Shown piece after piece: positions 1 through 5,274 of a DNA stretch of 5,274 nt. The translations under genes and the position numbers were made by a program. Positions within the stretch are counted from its first letter, which is position 1. Each line of letters begins with the position of its first letter. This DNA is from Streptosporangiaceae bacterium (GTDB lineage: Bacteria > Actinomycetota > Actinomycetes > Streptosporangiales > Streptosporangiaceae), in the NCBI GenBank assembly GCA_030052355.1, contig JASIGS010000144.1, positions 1 through 5,274 on the forward strand, in the 5' to 3' direction. Under the pieces are notes generated by a model, which worked only from the letters and a program-made list of their open reading frames with translations, did not search any database and was not told where the DNA came from.

Positions 1-1792
1 ACGCCAGCAGCCTGGCCATCCGCTGGGCGACAAGCGCGTTGTCCCGCAGCAGCCGCTGGTACCACGGCGTCTCCCCGAGCGACTCGCTCACCTGGCGGAA
101 CGCCAGTAGCCCGGAGTCCGGCTGCGGAGCGTCGGCCAGCCAGCCGAGGATCACCGGCAGCAGCGTGCGCCAGATCGCGGCTCTCCTGGACACGCCCGAC
201 GTCAGCGCCTCGATGTGGCGCAGCGCACCGTTCGGGTCGGCGAATCCGAGCGCCTCGAGCCGCTGCGCGGCCGCCTCAGGGGTGAGCCTGGTGGCCTCGC
301 CAGGCAGCCTCGCCGCGGCGTCTAGCAGCGGCCGGTAGAACAGCTTCTCGTGCAGCTGCCTGGCCTGGCTCGCGTGCTGCCGCCAGAGCGCGGTGAGCGC
401 TGCTGCCGGGTCGCTGCCGTGCGGCCATGAGATGCCGCCGGCCGACGACGGATCCGGCCGCATCCTGCGCAGTGCCCTGCCGACCTGGCGCAGCACGGCC
501 GGGTCTTCCGGCAGCAGGTGCGTGCGCCGCAGGTGCCGCAGCTGCAGCAGGTGCTCAACCTCGCGCAGGAACCGGTAGGCAGCCGCCATCGCCGCCGCGT
601 CCGCGCGGCCGACGTATCCCCCGGCCGCGAGCGCGGCGAGGGCGGGCAGCGTGCCGGGCGCGCGCAGGCTCTCGTCCGCCCGGCCGTGCACGAGCTGCAG
701 CAGCTGCACGGCGAACTCGATGTCGCGCAGCCCGCCGGGCCCGAGCTTCAGTTCCCTTCCCGCCTGCGCTGCTGGCAGGCTCGCTTCCACCCGGCGACGC
801 ATGGCCTGCACGTCGGGCACGAAGTCCTCGCGCTGCGCCGCGCTCCACACCAGCGGCGTCACGGCATCCAGGTAGGCGGTTCCGAGCTCGGCATCACCGA
901 CGGCGAACCTCGCCTTGAGCAGCGCCTGGAACTCCCAGGTCTTGGCCCACCGCTGGTAGTACGCCCGGTGGCTCGCCACGGTCCGCACCAGCGGGCCGTT
1001 CCTGCCCTCGGGCCGCAGGTTCGGGTCGACGGGGAACAGCGAGCCCTCGGTGGTGCTCTGCGAGCACACCCTGATCATCCCGCTGGCCAGCGCCGTCGCT
1101 GTCCGCAGCGCAGCGGCCTCGTCGTCGCCGGGACCTGCCGCACCGCCGACGAAGATCACGTCGATGTCGCTCGCGTAGTTCAGCTCGCGCGCGCCGCACT
1201 TGCCCATCGTGATCACCGCCAGCCGGCAAGGCGCGGAGTCCGGCGGCAGTCCCGCGCTGGCGATCGCGAGCGCAGCGTCCAGCGCCGCCGTGGCCAGGTC
1301 GCTCAGGCCCGCCATCACGTCGTCCAGCGGGTCAGCGCCGGTGAGGTCCCTGGCCGCGAGCTGGAGCAGCCGCCGGTAGTAGGCGGTCCGCAGCCCGGCC
1401 GCGGGGTCCGCACCGGTGACGGCCGCGATCAGCTCGGCGCGTAGTTCCGTTTCTGAAGGGAACGAGCCGACCTCCGCCAGCAGCCGCCAGTCCGCCGGGT
1501 GCCGGGCGAGGTGCTCGCCGAGTTCGGCGCTCGCACCCAGCACGGTCACCAGCCGGTCCCGGAGTCCCGCGTCGCTCCGCAGCCCGGCGAGCAGCTCGGC
1601 GCCAGGCTCCATCCTGGCGAGCCCGCCGAGGGCCAGGTCGGGATCGGCGGCACCGGCCAGTGCCGCGAGGATCTCCGCGTCCCGGCCGTCCGTCACCAGG
1701 CCGAGGCCGCCCAGCAGTTTCTGCGCGCGGGCGGTGTCGGCGAACCCGATCGCCGCCAGGTGCCCGGCCAGGGTCCCGCGGGGCGTGCTCAC
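1..1792 (-). CDS. glnE: Bifunctional glutamine synthetase adenylyltransferase/deadenylylase GlnE, N-terminal 597 residues (3' end beyond window)
   Basis: GlnE attaches AMP to a tyrosine of glutamine synthetase to silence it and removes it again, under control of a PII protein in the cytoplasm. The frame is open from a GTG at 1792 to the left edge (597 full codons). The part seen is the deadenylylase half plus the start of the linker. It carries the nucleotidyltransferase motif MGKCGARELNYASDIDV (residues 196-212, with the Asp pair D209 and D211), TTEGSLFPVDPNLRPEG (247-263, third acidic residue D256), FQALLKARF (288-296) and KLGPGGLRDIEFAVQLLQLVHG (349-370, split here as a long conserved block). 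Actinobacterial GlnE has roughly 1000 residues, so about 40%, including the adenylyltransferase domain, is missing from view. No strong Shine-Dalgarno precedes the start; an in-frame GTG at 1801 would add three residues. An in-frame stop at 1856-1858 limits further extension. No frameshift is seen. The family call is very secure. Confidence 0.96.
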   Translation of the reverse strand, partial: MSTPRGTLAGHLAAIGFADTARAQKLLGGLGLVTDGRDAEILAALAGAADPDLALGGLARMEPGAELLAGLRSDAGLRDRLVTVLGASAELGEHLARHPADWRLLAEVGSFPSETELRAELIAAVTGADPAAGLRTAYYRRLLQLAARDLTGADPLDDVMAGLSDLATAALDAALAIASAGLPPDSAPCRLAVITMGKCGARELNYASDIDVIFVGGAAGPGDDEAAALRTATALASGMIRVCSQSTTEGSLFPVDPNLRPEGRNGPLVRTVASHRAYYQRWAKTWEFQALLKARFAVGDAELGTAYLDAVTPLVWSAAQREDFVPDVQAMRRRVEASLPAAQAGRELKLGPGGLRDIEFAVQLLQLVHGRADESLRAPGTLPALAALAAGGYVGRADAAAMAAAYRFLREVEHLLQLRHLRRTHLLPEDPAVLRQVGRALRRMRPDPSSAGGISWPHGSDPAAALTALWRQHASQARQLHEKLFYRPLLDAAARLPGEATRLTPEAAAQRLEALGFADPNGALRHIEALTSGVSRRAAIWRTLLPVILGWLADAPQPDSGLLAFRQVSESLGETPWYQRLLRDNALVAQRMARLLA

Positions 1793-1814
1793 ACCAGGCA
1801 CGGTAGCGACAGTA

Positions 1815-1833
1815 CCGGGCCGGACAAGCCCGG
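1815..1833 (-). other. Short GC hairpin in the pstS-like/glnE gap
   Basis: The arms CCGGGC and GCCCGG (6 bp) flank a 7-nt loop between the stop of the PstS-like gene (1843) and the glnE start (1792). No T-run follows on the minus strand, so it is not a classic intrinsic terminator. It could slow transcription, stabilise the upstream mRNA end, or be chance in such GC-rich DNA. Confidence 0.3.
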
Positions 1834-1842
1834 CCGGCCGCG

Positions 1843-3039
1843 TTATCGGGGGCAGCTATCAGAACTCGGCACCGCGATGTGCCCGGGAATCGCCCTGACC
1901 TGCCTGAGCCCGCCGTCGATCAGGTTCCTGGGCAGCGGGGCGTAGCCGGCCCCGGCCGCCTGCTGCTGGCCATGGCAGAGCAGGAACTCAACGAACGTGC
2001 TGAGCGTCCTGCCGTCGGCGTTGCTGAAGTTTGGCGGCCGGTGCGGGCCGGACCGCGGGACTATCAGGTAGCTGTACGCCGACACCGGGTAGCTGTCGGG
2101 GTTGTCGTACACGTACACCTTGTTCAGGTTCTCTTGCAGGTAGTTGGCGCTGCGCGGGTTCTCGTTGATGCTCGCCTGAGTCAGCGCGACGGTCACGTTG
2201 TGTGCGGTCGGCAGGACGTAGCGACCCGCCGGGTTGCGTACCCTGGCGACCTGCGCCTTGGCTTGCGTCGCGAAGATGGATTCGTCGAAGCCTATCGAGC
2301 CGTTGCCGCGTGCCGACGCTATGAAGGCAGCCACGTCGTGCGGACCGTCCTGCCGCACGGCACGGCCGAACTTCGGGTAGAACTCCGTCTGGCCGCATGG
2401 CGGCTTGATCGCGGGCTTGACGCGGTCGCAGAAGCTGTCCCACTGCCCAGGGAACTCGCGTGACATCCAGTTGGTGAAGTAGTAGGAGGCGCCCGAGCCG
2501 TCGGCGTCTATCACCGGCACGATGGGCAGGTCCGGCAGCGCGGTGCCGTTGTCGCGGGTGATCGCCGGGTTGTCCCAGTTCGTGATCTGGCCGGTAAAGA
2601 TCTTCGCGATGGTCTGCTCAGAGAGCTTGAGGTCACGGACCAGATGGCCGCTCACCGAGATGTGGTAAAGGAAGGCGATGCCACTCGCCACGTCGGGAAT
2701 GTAGGAGTAGTCGTACGGCACGGCCTGGCGAGGTGCGCCCGACAGTTTGTCCCTGGCGGTGCGGAAGGGCGAGTCGGACGCGGCGAAGTCGACCTGGTCC
2801 GCGATGAAGTCGGCGCGGCCAGCATCTGACCCGTCGGGGTTGTAGTCGACGGTGATTCCCTTGGCGGCCAGGTTCTCCGCCCACATCTCCAGCGCGACCG
2901 ACGCAAACTGCGAGCCGGAACCCTCGATGGGAACGTAGCTGCGCGCAGCCGCTGCCGCCGTTCCGGCGCCCTGGATGCCGTACCCGGCCAGGGTTAACAG
3001 CGCAACGGCGACCCCGCCAAGCGCCTTTCCGTATCGCAT
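1843..3039 (-). CDS. Secreted PstS-like periplasmic solute-binding protein (PBP-like family), orphan, altered phosphate ligands
   Basis: A 398-residue exported solute-binding protein of the phosphate-binding PstS family. The start is ATG 3039 because AGGGGG lies 7 nt upstream and a signal peptide begins there: MRYGK, a hydrophobic stretch to about residue 22, then an Ala-rich cleavage region near A32. There is no lipobox cysteine, so it looks secreted rather than lipid-anchored. Family landmarks are GSGSQF (40-45), PDGSDAG (68-74), DFAASDSPF (84-92), IFTGQITNWDNPAI (147-160), DADGSGAS (178-185), GSIGF (247-251), YPVSAYSYLIVP (317-328) and a C-terminal GYAPLP (365-370). Against E. coli PstS, the binding Arg of RADGSGT aligns with Asp178 and the Thr with Ala184; the Thr of GAGATF aligns with Gln44. 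Cys204/Cys215 and Cys355/Cys396 could form disulfides. No pstC, pstA or pstB is present. It lies 59 nt after the acetyltransferase. The fold is secure; phosphate as ligand is not. Confidence 0.88.
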   Translation of the reverse strand: MRYGKALGGVAVALLTLAGYGIQGAGTAAAAARSYVPIEGSGSQFASVALEMWAENLAAKGITVDYNPDGSDAGRADFIADQVDFAASDSPFRTARDKLSGAPRQAVPYDYSYIPDVASGIAFLYHISVSGHLVRDLKLSEQTIAKIFTGQITNWDNPAITRDNGTALPDLPIVPVIDADGSGASYYFTNWMSREFPGQWDSFCDRVKPAIKPPCGQTEFYPKFGRAVRQDGPHDVAAFIASARGNGSIGFDESIFATQAKAQVARVRNPAGRYVLPTAHNVTVALTQASINENPRSANYLQENLNKVYVYDNPDSYPVSAYSYLIVPRSGPHRPPNFSNADGRTLSTFVEFLLCHGQQQAAGAGYAPLPRNLIDGGLRQVRAIPGHIAVPSSDSCPR

Positions 3040-3046
3040 GGTTCTG

Positions 3047-3052
3047 CCCCCT
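3047..3052 (-). promoter_or_regulatory. Shine-Dalgarno site of the PstS-like gene
   Basis: AGGGGG on the minus strand, 7 nt before ATG 3039. It fixes the start directly ahead of the signal peptide, and excludes the in-frame extension to 3201, whose extra 54 residues are Arg/Ala-rich and overlap the acetyltransferase gene. Confidence 0.75.
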
Positions 3053-3098
3053 GGCCCGCCGCCGGCACCGCGCCGCCCGGCCGAATCCGGACGGCTAC

Positions 3099-3587
3099 TC
3101 AGCCCACGATAGGGCTGCGCCGCTCGATCAGCACTACGTCGCGCCAGACTCCGCGGTGCTCGCCCAGCCGCTCTCTCACTCCGACAGCACGGAACCCGCA
3201 CCGCTGGTGCAGGGCGAGGCTCGCGGCGTTCTCCGGAAAGATCCCTGACTGAATGGTCCAGATGCCGGCCGCCTCGGTCGAGGCGATCAGCGCTCGCAGC
3301 AACGCGGTGCCCACACCACGGCCGCGAGCGTCGGCGCCGACGTAGACCGAGTGCTCCACGACCCCTGCATAGACGCAGCGGTCAGACACGGCGGCGACCG
3401 CGGTCCAGCCGAGTACCCGCCCGGCTGCGTCGACGGCGACGAAACGATGGCGGGGCAGCTTGGCCGAGTCGAACGCCGCCCAGGCCGGCGCCCGCTCCTC
3501 GAAGGTGGCATGACCCTCGTCGATCCCCGCCTGGTATATCGCGAGCACCTCGGCAGCGTGCGCCGCCGTCATGGTCGCGACGCGCAT
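3099..3587 (-). CDS. GNAT N-acetyltransferase, phosphinothricin/methionine-sulfoximine acetyltransferase type
   Basis: A 162-residue cytoplasmic enzyme that should move an acetyl group from acetyl-CoA to a small amine. The Bar/Pat/MddA/YwnH subgroup is indicated by GIDEGHATFEER (21-32), VEHSVYV (77-83, with E78 at the position of the proposed catalytic Glu in Pat), the acetyl-CoA loop ARGRGVGTAL (87-96), GIFPENAASLALHQRCGF (115-132) and GVWRDVVLIER (146-156). The length is normal for the family. The start ATG 3587 lies 4 nt after the synthetase stop and has only a weak ribosome site, so translation is probably coupled. ATG 3572 is possible but would cut the conserved N-terminal strand. Members acetylate phosphinothricin, methionine sulfoximine or sulfone; the first two inhibit glutamine synthetase, which fits the neighbourhood. 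Many such proteins are annotated on similarity alone, so the true substrate is open. Confidence 0.9.
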   Translation of the reverse strand: MRVATMTAAHAAEVLAIYQAGIDEGHATFEERAPAWAAFDSAKLPRHRFVAVDAAGRVLGWTAVAAVSDRCVYAGVVEHSVYVGADARGRGVGTALLRALIASTEAAGIWTIQSGIFPENAASLALHQRCGFRAVGVRERLGEHRGVWRDVVLIERRSPIVG

Positions 3588-3591
3588 CAGG

Positions 3592-4953
3592 TCAGAGCGC
3601 GCCGAGGTAGCGGTCCAGCTCGAACTCGGTCACCTGACGGCGGTAGTCCTCCCACTCACCGCGCTTATTGCGCAGGAAGAAATCGAAGACGTGCTCACCC
3701 AGCGCGTCGGCGACCAGCTCGCTGTCCTGCATGACGTCGATGGCATCGGACAGGCTCTCCGGCAAGGGTGCGATGCCGAGGGCGCGCCGTTCCGCCGACG
3801 TGAGCGCCCAGACGTCGTCCTCGGCCCCGGGCGGCAGCTCGTAATCCTCCTCGATGCCCTTGAGCCCGGCGCTGAGGATCACCGCGAACGCCAGGTAGGG
3901 GTTGCACGCCGAGTCGATGGACCGGAACTCGATCCTGGTGGCGTTGCCCTTCAGCGGCTTGTACATGGGCACCCGGATCAGCGCCGACCTGTTGTTGTGG
4001 CCCCAGCAGATGTAAGCCGGAGCCTCTCCGCCCGCACCAGCGATCCGCTCGGTCCCGCCCCACAACCGCTTGTAGGAGTTCACCCACTGGTTGCACACGG
4101 CGGTGATCTCCGCCGCGTGCCGCAGCAGCCCGGCGATGAACGCGCGGCCGATCTTGGACAGCTGGAAGTCCGCCCCCGGCTCGTGGAACGCGTTGCGGTC
4201 GCCCTCGAACAGCGACATGTGCGTGTGCATGCCAGAGCCCGGATACTCGGTGAACGGCTTGGGCATGAACGAGGCGAACACACCCTGCTGGAGCGCGACC
4301 TCCTTCATCGCCACCCGCAGCGTCATGATGTTGTCGGCAGTGCTGAGCGCGTCGGCGTAGCGCAGGTCGATCTCCTGCTGCCCCGGCGCGGCCTCGTGGT
4401 GGCTGAACTCCACCGAGATCCCGAGCTGCTCGAGCATCGAGATCGCCTCGCGCCTGAAGTCGTGCGCGATGTCGTGCGGCGTGTGGTCGAAGTAGCCGCC
4501 GGAGTCCATCGGCTGCGGCCGCACGCCCGGCTCCGGCTTGTCGCGCAGCAAGAAGAACTCGATCTCGGGATGGGTGTAGAAGGTAAAGCCGAGCCGCGAC
4601 GCCTTCTCCAGCGCCCGCTTCAGCACGTGCCGCGGGTCGGCGAACGACGGCGTGCCGTCGGGCAGCAGGATGTCGCAGAACATCCTGCCGGTACCGGCCG
4701 AGTCGTCACCCATCGGCATGAGCTGGAACGTCGAGGGATCCGGCTTGGCGATCATGTCGGCCTCGTAGACCCTGGCGAACCCCTCAACTGCCGAGCCGTC
4801 GAATCCGATGCCCTCGGCAAAGGCACCCTCGAGTTCCGCCGGCGCTACCGAGACGGACTTCAGGTAGCCGAGCACGTCCGTGAACCACAACCGGACGAAC
4901 CGGATATCACGCTCCTCGAGCGTGCGCAGCACGAATTCTTCCTGCCTGTCCAC
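3592..4953 (-). CDS. glnA2: Type I glutamine synthetase family protein GlnA2 (glutamine or gamma-glutamylpolyamine synthetase)
   Basis: An ATP-dependent ligase that joins an amine to the gamma-carboxyl of glutamate; it should form a cytoplasmic dodecamer. Complete at 453 residues, it has FDGS (51-54, with the ammonium-site Asp), HPEIEFFL (128-135, metal-binding Glu), HHEAAPGQQEIDLRY (185-199), GSGMHTH (239-245), NSYKRLW (292-298), flap GGEAPAY (309-315), NNRSA (320-324) and RIEFRSID (340-347). From memory it is strikingly close to Streptomyces GlnA2, which begins MDKQQEFVLRTLEERDIRF; GTG 4953 gives MDRQEEFVLR and was chosen for that reason. GTG 4959 would add two residues. Tyr371 in EDYELPPG sits at the adenylylation position of E. 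coli enzyme (NLYDLPP), but its context differs. S. coelicolor GlnA2 has been reported to act on polyamines, so ammonia is not the only candidate substrate. It heads the gene cluster, preceded by a GlnR-like box. Confidence 0.95.
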   Translation of the reverse strand: MDRQEEFVLRTLEERDIRFVRLWFTDVLGYLKSVSVAPAELEGAFAEGIGFDGSAVEGFARVYEADMIAKPDPSTFQLMPMGDDSAGTGRMFCDILLPDGTPSFADPRHVLKRALEKASRLGFTFYTHPEIEFFLLRDKPEPGVRPQPMDSGGYFDHTPHDIAHDFRREAISMLEQLGISVEFSHHEAAPGQQEIDLRYADALSTADNIMTLRVAMKEVALQQGVFASFMPKPFTEYPGSGMHTHMSLFEGDRNAFHEPGADFQLSKIGRAFIAGLLRHAAEITAVCNQWVNSYKRLWGGTERIAGAGGEAPAYICWGHNNRSALIRVPMYKPLKGNATRIEFRSIDSACNPYLAFAVILSAGLKGIEEDYELPPGAEDDVWALTSAERRALGIAPLPESLSDAIDVMQDSELVADALGEHVFDFFLRNKRGEWEDYRRQVTEFELDRYLGAL

Positions 4954-4975
4954 CGCCACAGTCTGCCCGGCGCAT

Positions 4976-4991
4976 GTTTCCGCCTTGTTAC
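4976..4991 (-). promoter_or_regulatory. GlnR-type operator (GTAAC-N6-GAAAC) upstream of glnA2
   Basis: On the minus strand GTAAC (4991-4987), six bases AAGGCG, then GAAAC (4980-4976): an exact fit to the a-b half of the actinobacterial GlnR consensus gTnAc-N6-GaAAc. It ends 22 nt before the chosen start codon. GlnR is the OmpR-type global nitrogen regulator. A site this close to the start would more easily block transcription than activate it, unless the promoter lies elsewhere. No clear -35/-10 pair is visible. Confidence 0.65.
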
Positions 4992-5045
4992 CGGGCTCGC
5001 CGTTAACGCGTGGCGGCGCGTTCCCCCGCGGCGCAGGCGGCTAGT

Positions 5046-5087
5046 GGCCTGCCGGCGGCGCCGCGCCCGGCGGACCACCGGCAGGCC
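5046..5087. repeat. Perfect 10-bp inverted repeat
   Basis: GGCCTGCCGG (5046-5055) and CCGGCAGGCC (5078-5087) are exact reverse complements separated by 22 nt. In minus-strand RNA it would be a long stem about 90 nt before glnA2; in plus-strand RNA it would precede the mini-ORF at 5114. No T-run follows on either side. Confidence 0.6.
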
Positions 5088-5091
5088 CAAA

Positions 5092-5110
5092 CTGCGCAGG
5101 AGGTGCGCAG
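5092..5110. repeat. Perfect 7-bp inverted repeat with GGAGG loop
   Basis: CTGCGCA (5092-5098) and TGCGCAG (5104-5110) flank the loop GGAGG. In plus-strand RNA the loop presents a Shine-Dalgarno core, with AGGAGG at 5098-5103, just before GTG 5114. Confidence 0.55.
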
Positions 5111-5113
5111 ACC

Positions 5114-5149
5114 GTGGCGAGAGATCTTCGGTCTCTCGCGTCACTTTGA
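5114..5149 (+). CDS. Possible 11-codon leader peptide (VARDLRSLASL)
   Basis: A GTG at 5114 follows AGGAGG (5098-5103) by 10 nt and opens an 11-codon frame ending in TGA at 5147-5149. The peptide, VARDLRSLASL, has three Leu, two Arg and two Ser. The hairpin at 5117-5139 lies wholly inside it, as in ribosome-sensing attenuators. It would lead into a divergent gene to the right of the window, which is not visible. It is too short for coding statistics and could be chance. Confidence 0.22.
   Translation: MARDLRSLASL
5117..5139. repeat. Perfect 8-bp inverted repeat (hairpin or operator)
   Basis: GCGAGAGA (5117-5124) pairs with TCTCTCGC (5132-5139) around a 7-nt loop TCTTCGG. In plus-strand RNA the loop can also form a U-G pair, or a C(UUCG)G tetraloop with one bulge. 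The less GC-rich arms make this dyad stand out from its surroundings. It could equally be a protein-binding operator. Confidence 0.55.
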
Positions 5150-5177
5150 TCCCACGACACCAGACGCGCGGGCGACA

Positions 5178-5258
5178 GGGCCCCAGGTCCGTTCTCTCGG
5201 GCCGGAAGTCCCGGCCGCCGATCGTACGGAAGTCCCGGCCGATGGGGACGCATGCCCC
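5178..5258. promoter_or_regulatory. Four phased DosR/DevR-like elements (GGGNC-N4-GNCCC)
   Basis: Plus-strand elements are 5178-5191 GGGCCCCAGGTCCG, 5199-5212 GGGCCGGAAGTCCC, 5223-5236 CGTACGGAAGTCCC and 5245-5258 GGGACGCATGCCCC. The DosR/DevR core is GGGAC-TWWA-GTCCC; arm mismatches are 2, 1, 2 and 1. Starts are 21, 24 and 22 bp apart, about two helical turns, so bound dimers would sit on one DNA face. The central four bases do not match TWWA. Target: glnA2, 225 bp away, or an unseen divergent gene to the right. Confidence 0.4.
5203..5241. repeat. 15-bp perfect direct repeat, 24-bp period
   Basis: CGGAAGTCCCGGCCG occurs at 5203-5217 and again at 5227-5241. The repeat covers the right half of the second and third DosR-like elements, so it may exist because a regulator binds both. 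Confidence 0.75.
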
Positions 5259-5274
5259 TGCAGCCGGGAGCCGG

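Larger units (their letters stand above)
4954..5274. other. Gene-free upstream region of glnA2
   Basis: About 320 bp without a supported full-size gene. From left to right it holds the GlnR-like box, a GTTAAC palindrome (5002-5007), three perfect inverted repeats, a possible mini-ORF and the phased repeat cluster. The minus-strand frame 5041-5253 has clearly lower third-position GC than the neighbouring genes and no family resemblance, so I treat the region as regulatory. Confidence 0.7.

Noticed and set aside
427..1444. Long plus-strand frames (427-918 and 518-1444, up to 308 codons)
   Set aside because: They are antisense to glnE, whose motifs are unmistakable. Long opposite-strand frames are common in DNA with high third-position GC, and these translations are Arg/Ala/Pro-rich with no family landmarks.
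1815..1833. Intrinsic terminator between the PstS-like gene and glnE
   Set aside because: The stem is only 6 bp and no T-run follows on the transcribed strand.
1416..1945. Plus-strand frames 1416-1898 and 1499-1945
   Set aside because: Antisense to the glnE N-terminus and the end of the PstS-like gene. Composition is low-complexity and no domain is recognisable.
1879..2463. Plus-strand 194-codon frame
   Set aside because: Lies entirely antisense to the PstS-like gene, which has clear family motifs on the other strand.
3040..3201. N-terminal extension of the PstS-like protein to 3201
   Set aside because: It would overlap the acetyltransferase gene by about 100 nt and bury the signal peptide. 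ATG 3039 has its own good Shine-Dalgarno.
5002..5007. GTTAAC as a second GlnR half-site
   Set aside because: It is not at the 11- or 22-bp spacing needed to line up with the GTAAC/GAAAC box, so I did not count it.
4860..5144. Minus-strand 94-codon frame overlapping the start of glnA2
   Set aside because: Overlaps conserved glnA2 codons in another frame and has no motif.
5041..5253. Minus-strand 70-codon frame upstream of glnA2
   Set aside because: Third-position GC is clearly lower than in the real genes here, the frame runs through the direct repeats and hairpins, and the protein resembles nothing I know.

Overview
The window is very GC-rich and its codons are strongly biased to G or C in the third position. 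With GTG starts and the nearest relatives of its glutamine synthetase, this points to a high-GC actinomycete (Streptomyces, Pseudonocardia or Mycobacterium relatives). The exact genus cannot be read from the sequence.

All four genes lie on the minus strand, so transcription runs from right to left. In order they are: a GlnA2-type glutamine synthetase (3592-4953); a GNAT acetyltransferase of the phosphinothricin/methionine-sulfoximine type (3099-3587, only 4 nt after the synthetase stop); a secreted PstS-like solute-binding protein (1843-3039); and the first 597 codons of glnE, the glutamine synthetase adenylyltransferase/deadenylylase, which runs off the left edge (1-1792). The gaps are 4, 59 and 50 nt, so they could form one operon. 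A glnA2-glnE neighbourhood is known from Mycobacterium tuberculosis. The acetyltransferase and the solute-binding protein in between are the accessory part.

The theme is nitrogen assimilation: a synthetase-family enzyme, an enzyme whose family inactivates glutamine-synthetase inhibitors, and the enzyme that switches glutamine synthetase on and off. The PstS-like protein adds a possible link to phosphate or another exported-solute function. Two residues that contact phosphate in E. coli PstS are clearly changed, and a third probably is.

The gene-free right end (4960-5274) is rich in signals. A perfect GlnR-type box (GTAAC-N6-GAAAC) lies just before glnA2. Further right are three perfect inverted repeats, an 11-codon plus-strand mini-ORF with a strong Shine-Dalgarno sequence, and four GGGNC-N4-GNCCC-like elements spaced 21-24 bp apart that resemble the DosR/DevR (OsdR) dormancy box. 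These last signals may serve glnA2 or an unseen divergent gene beyond the right edge. I see no RNA gene, CRISPR array, IS element or phage gene.
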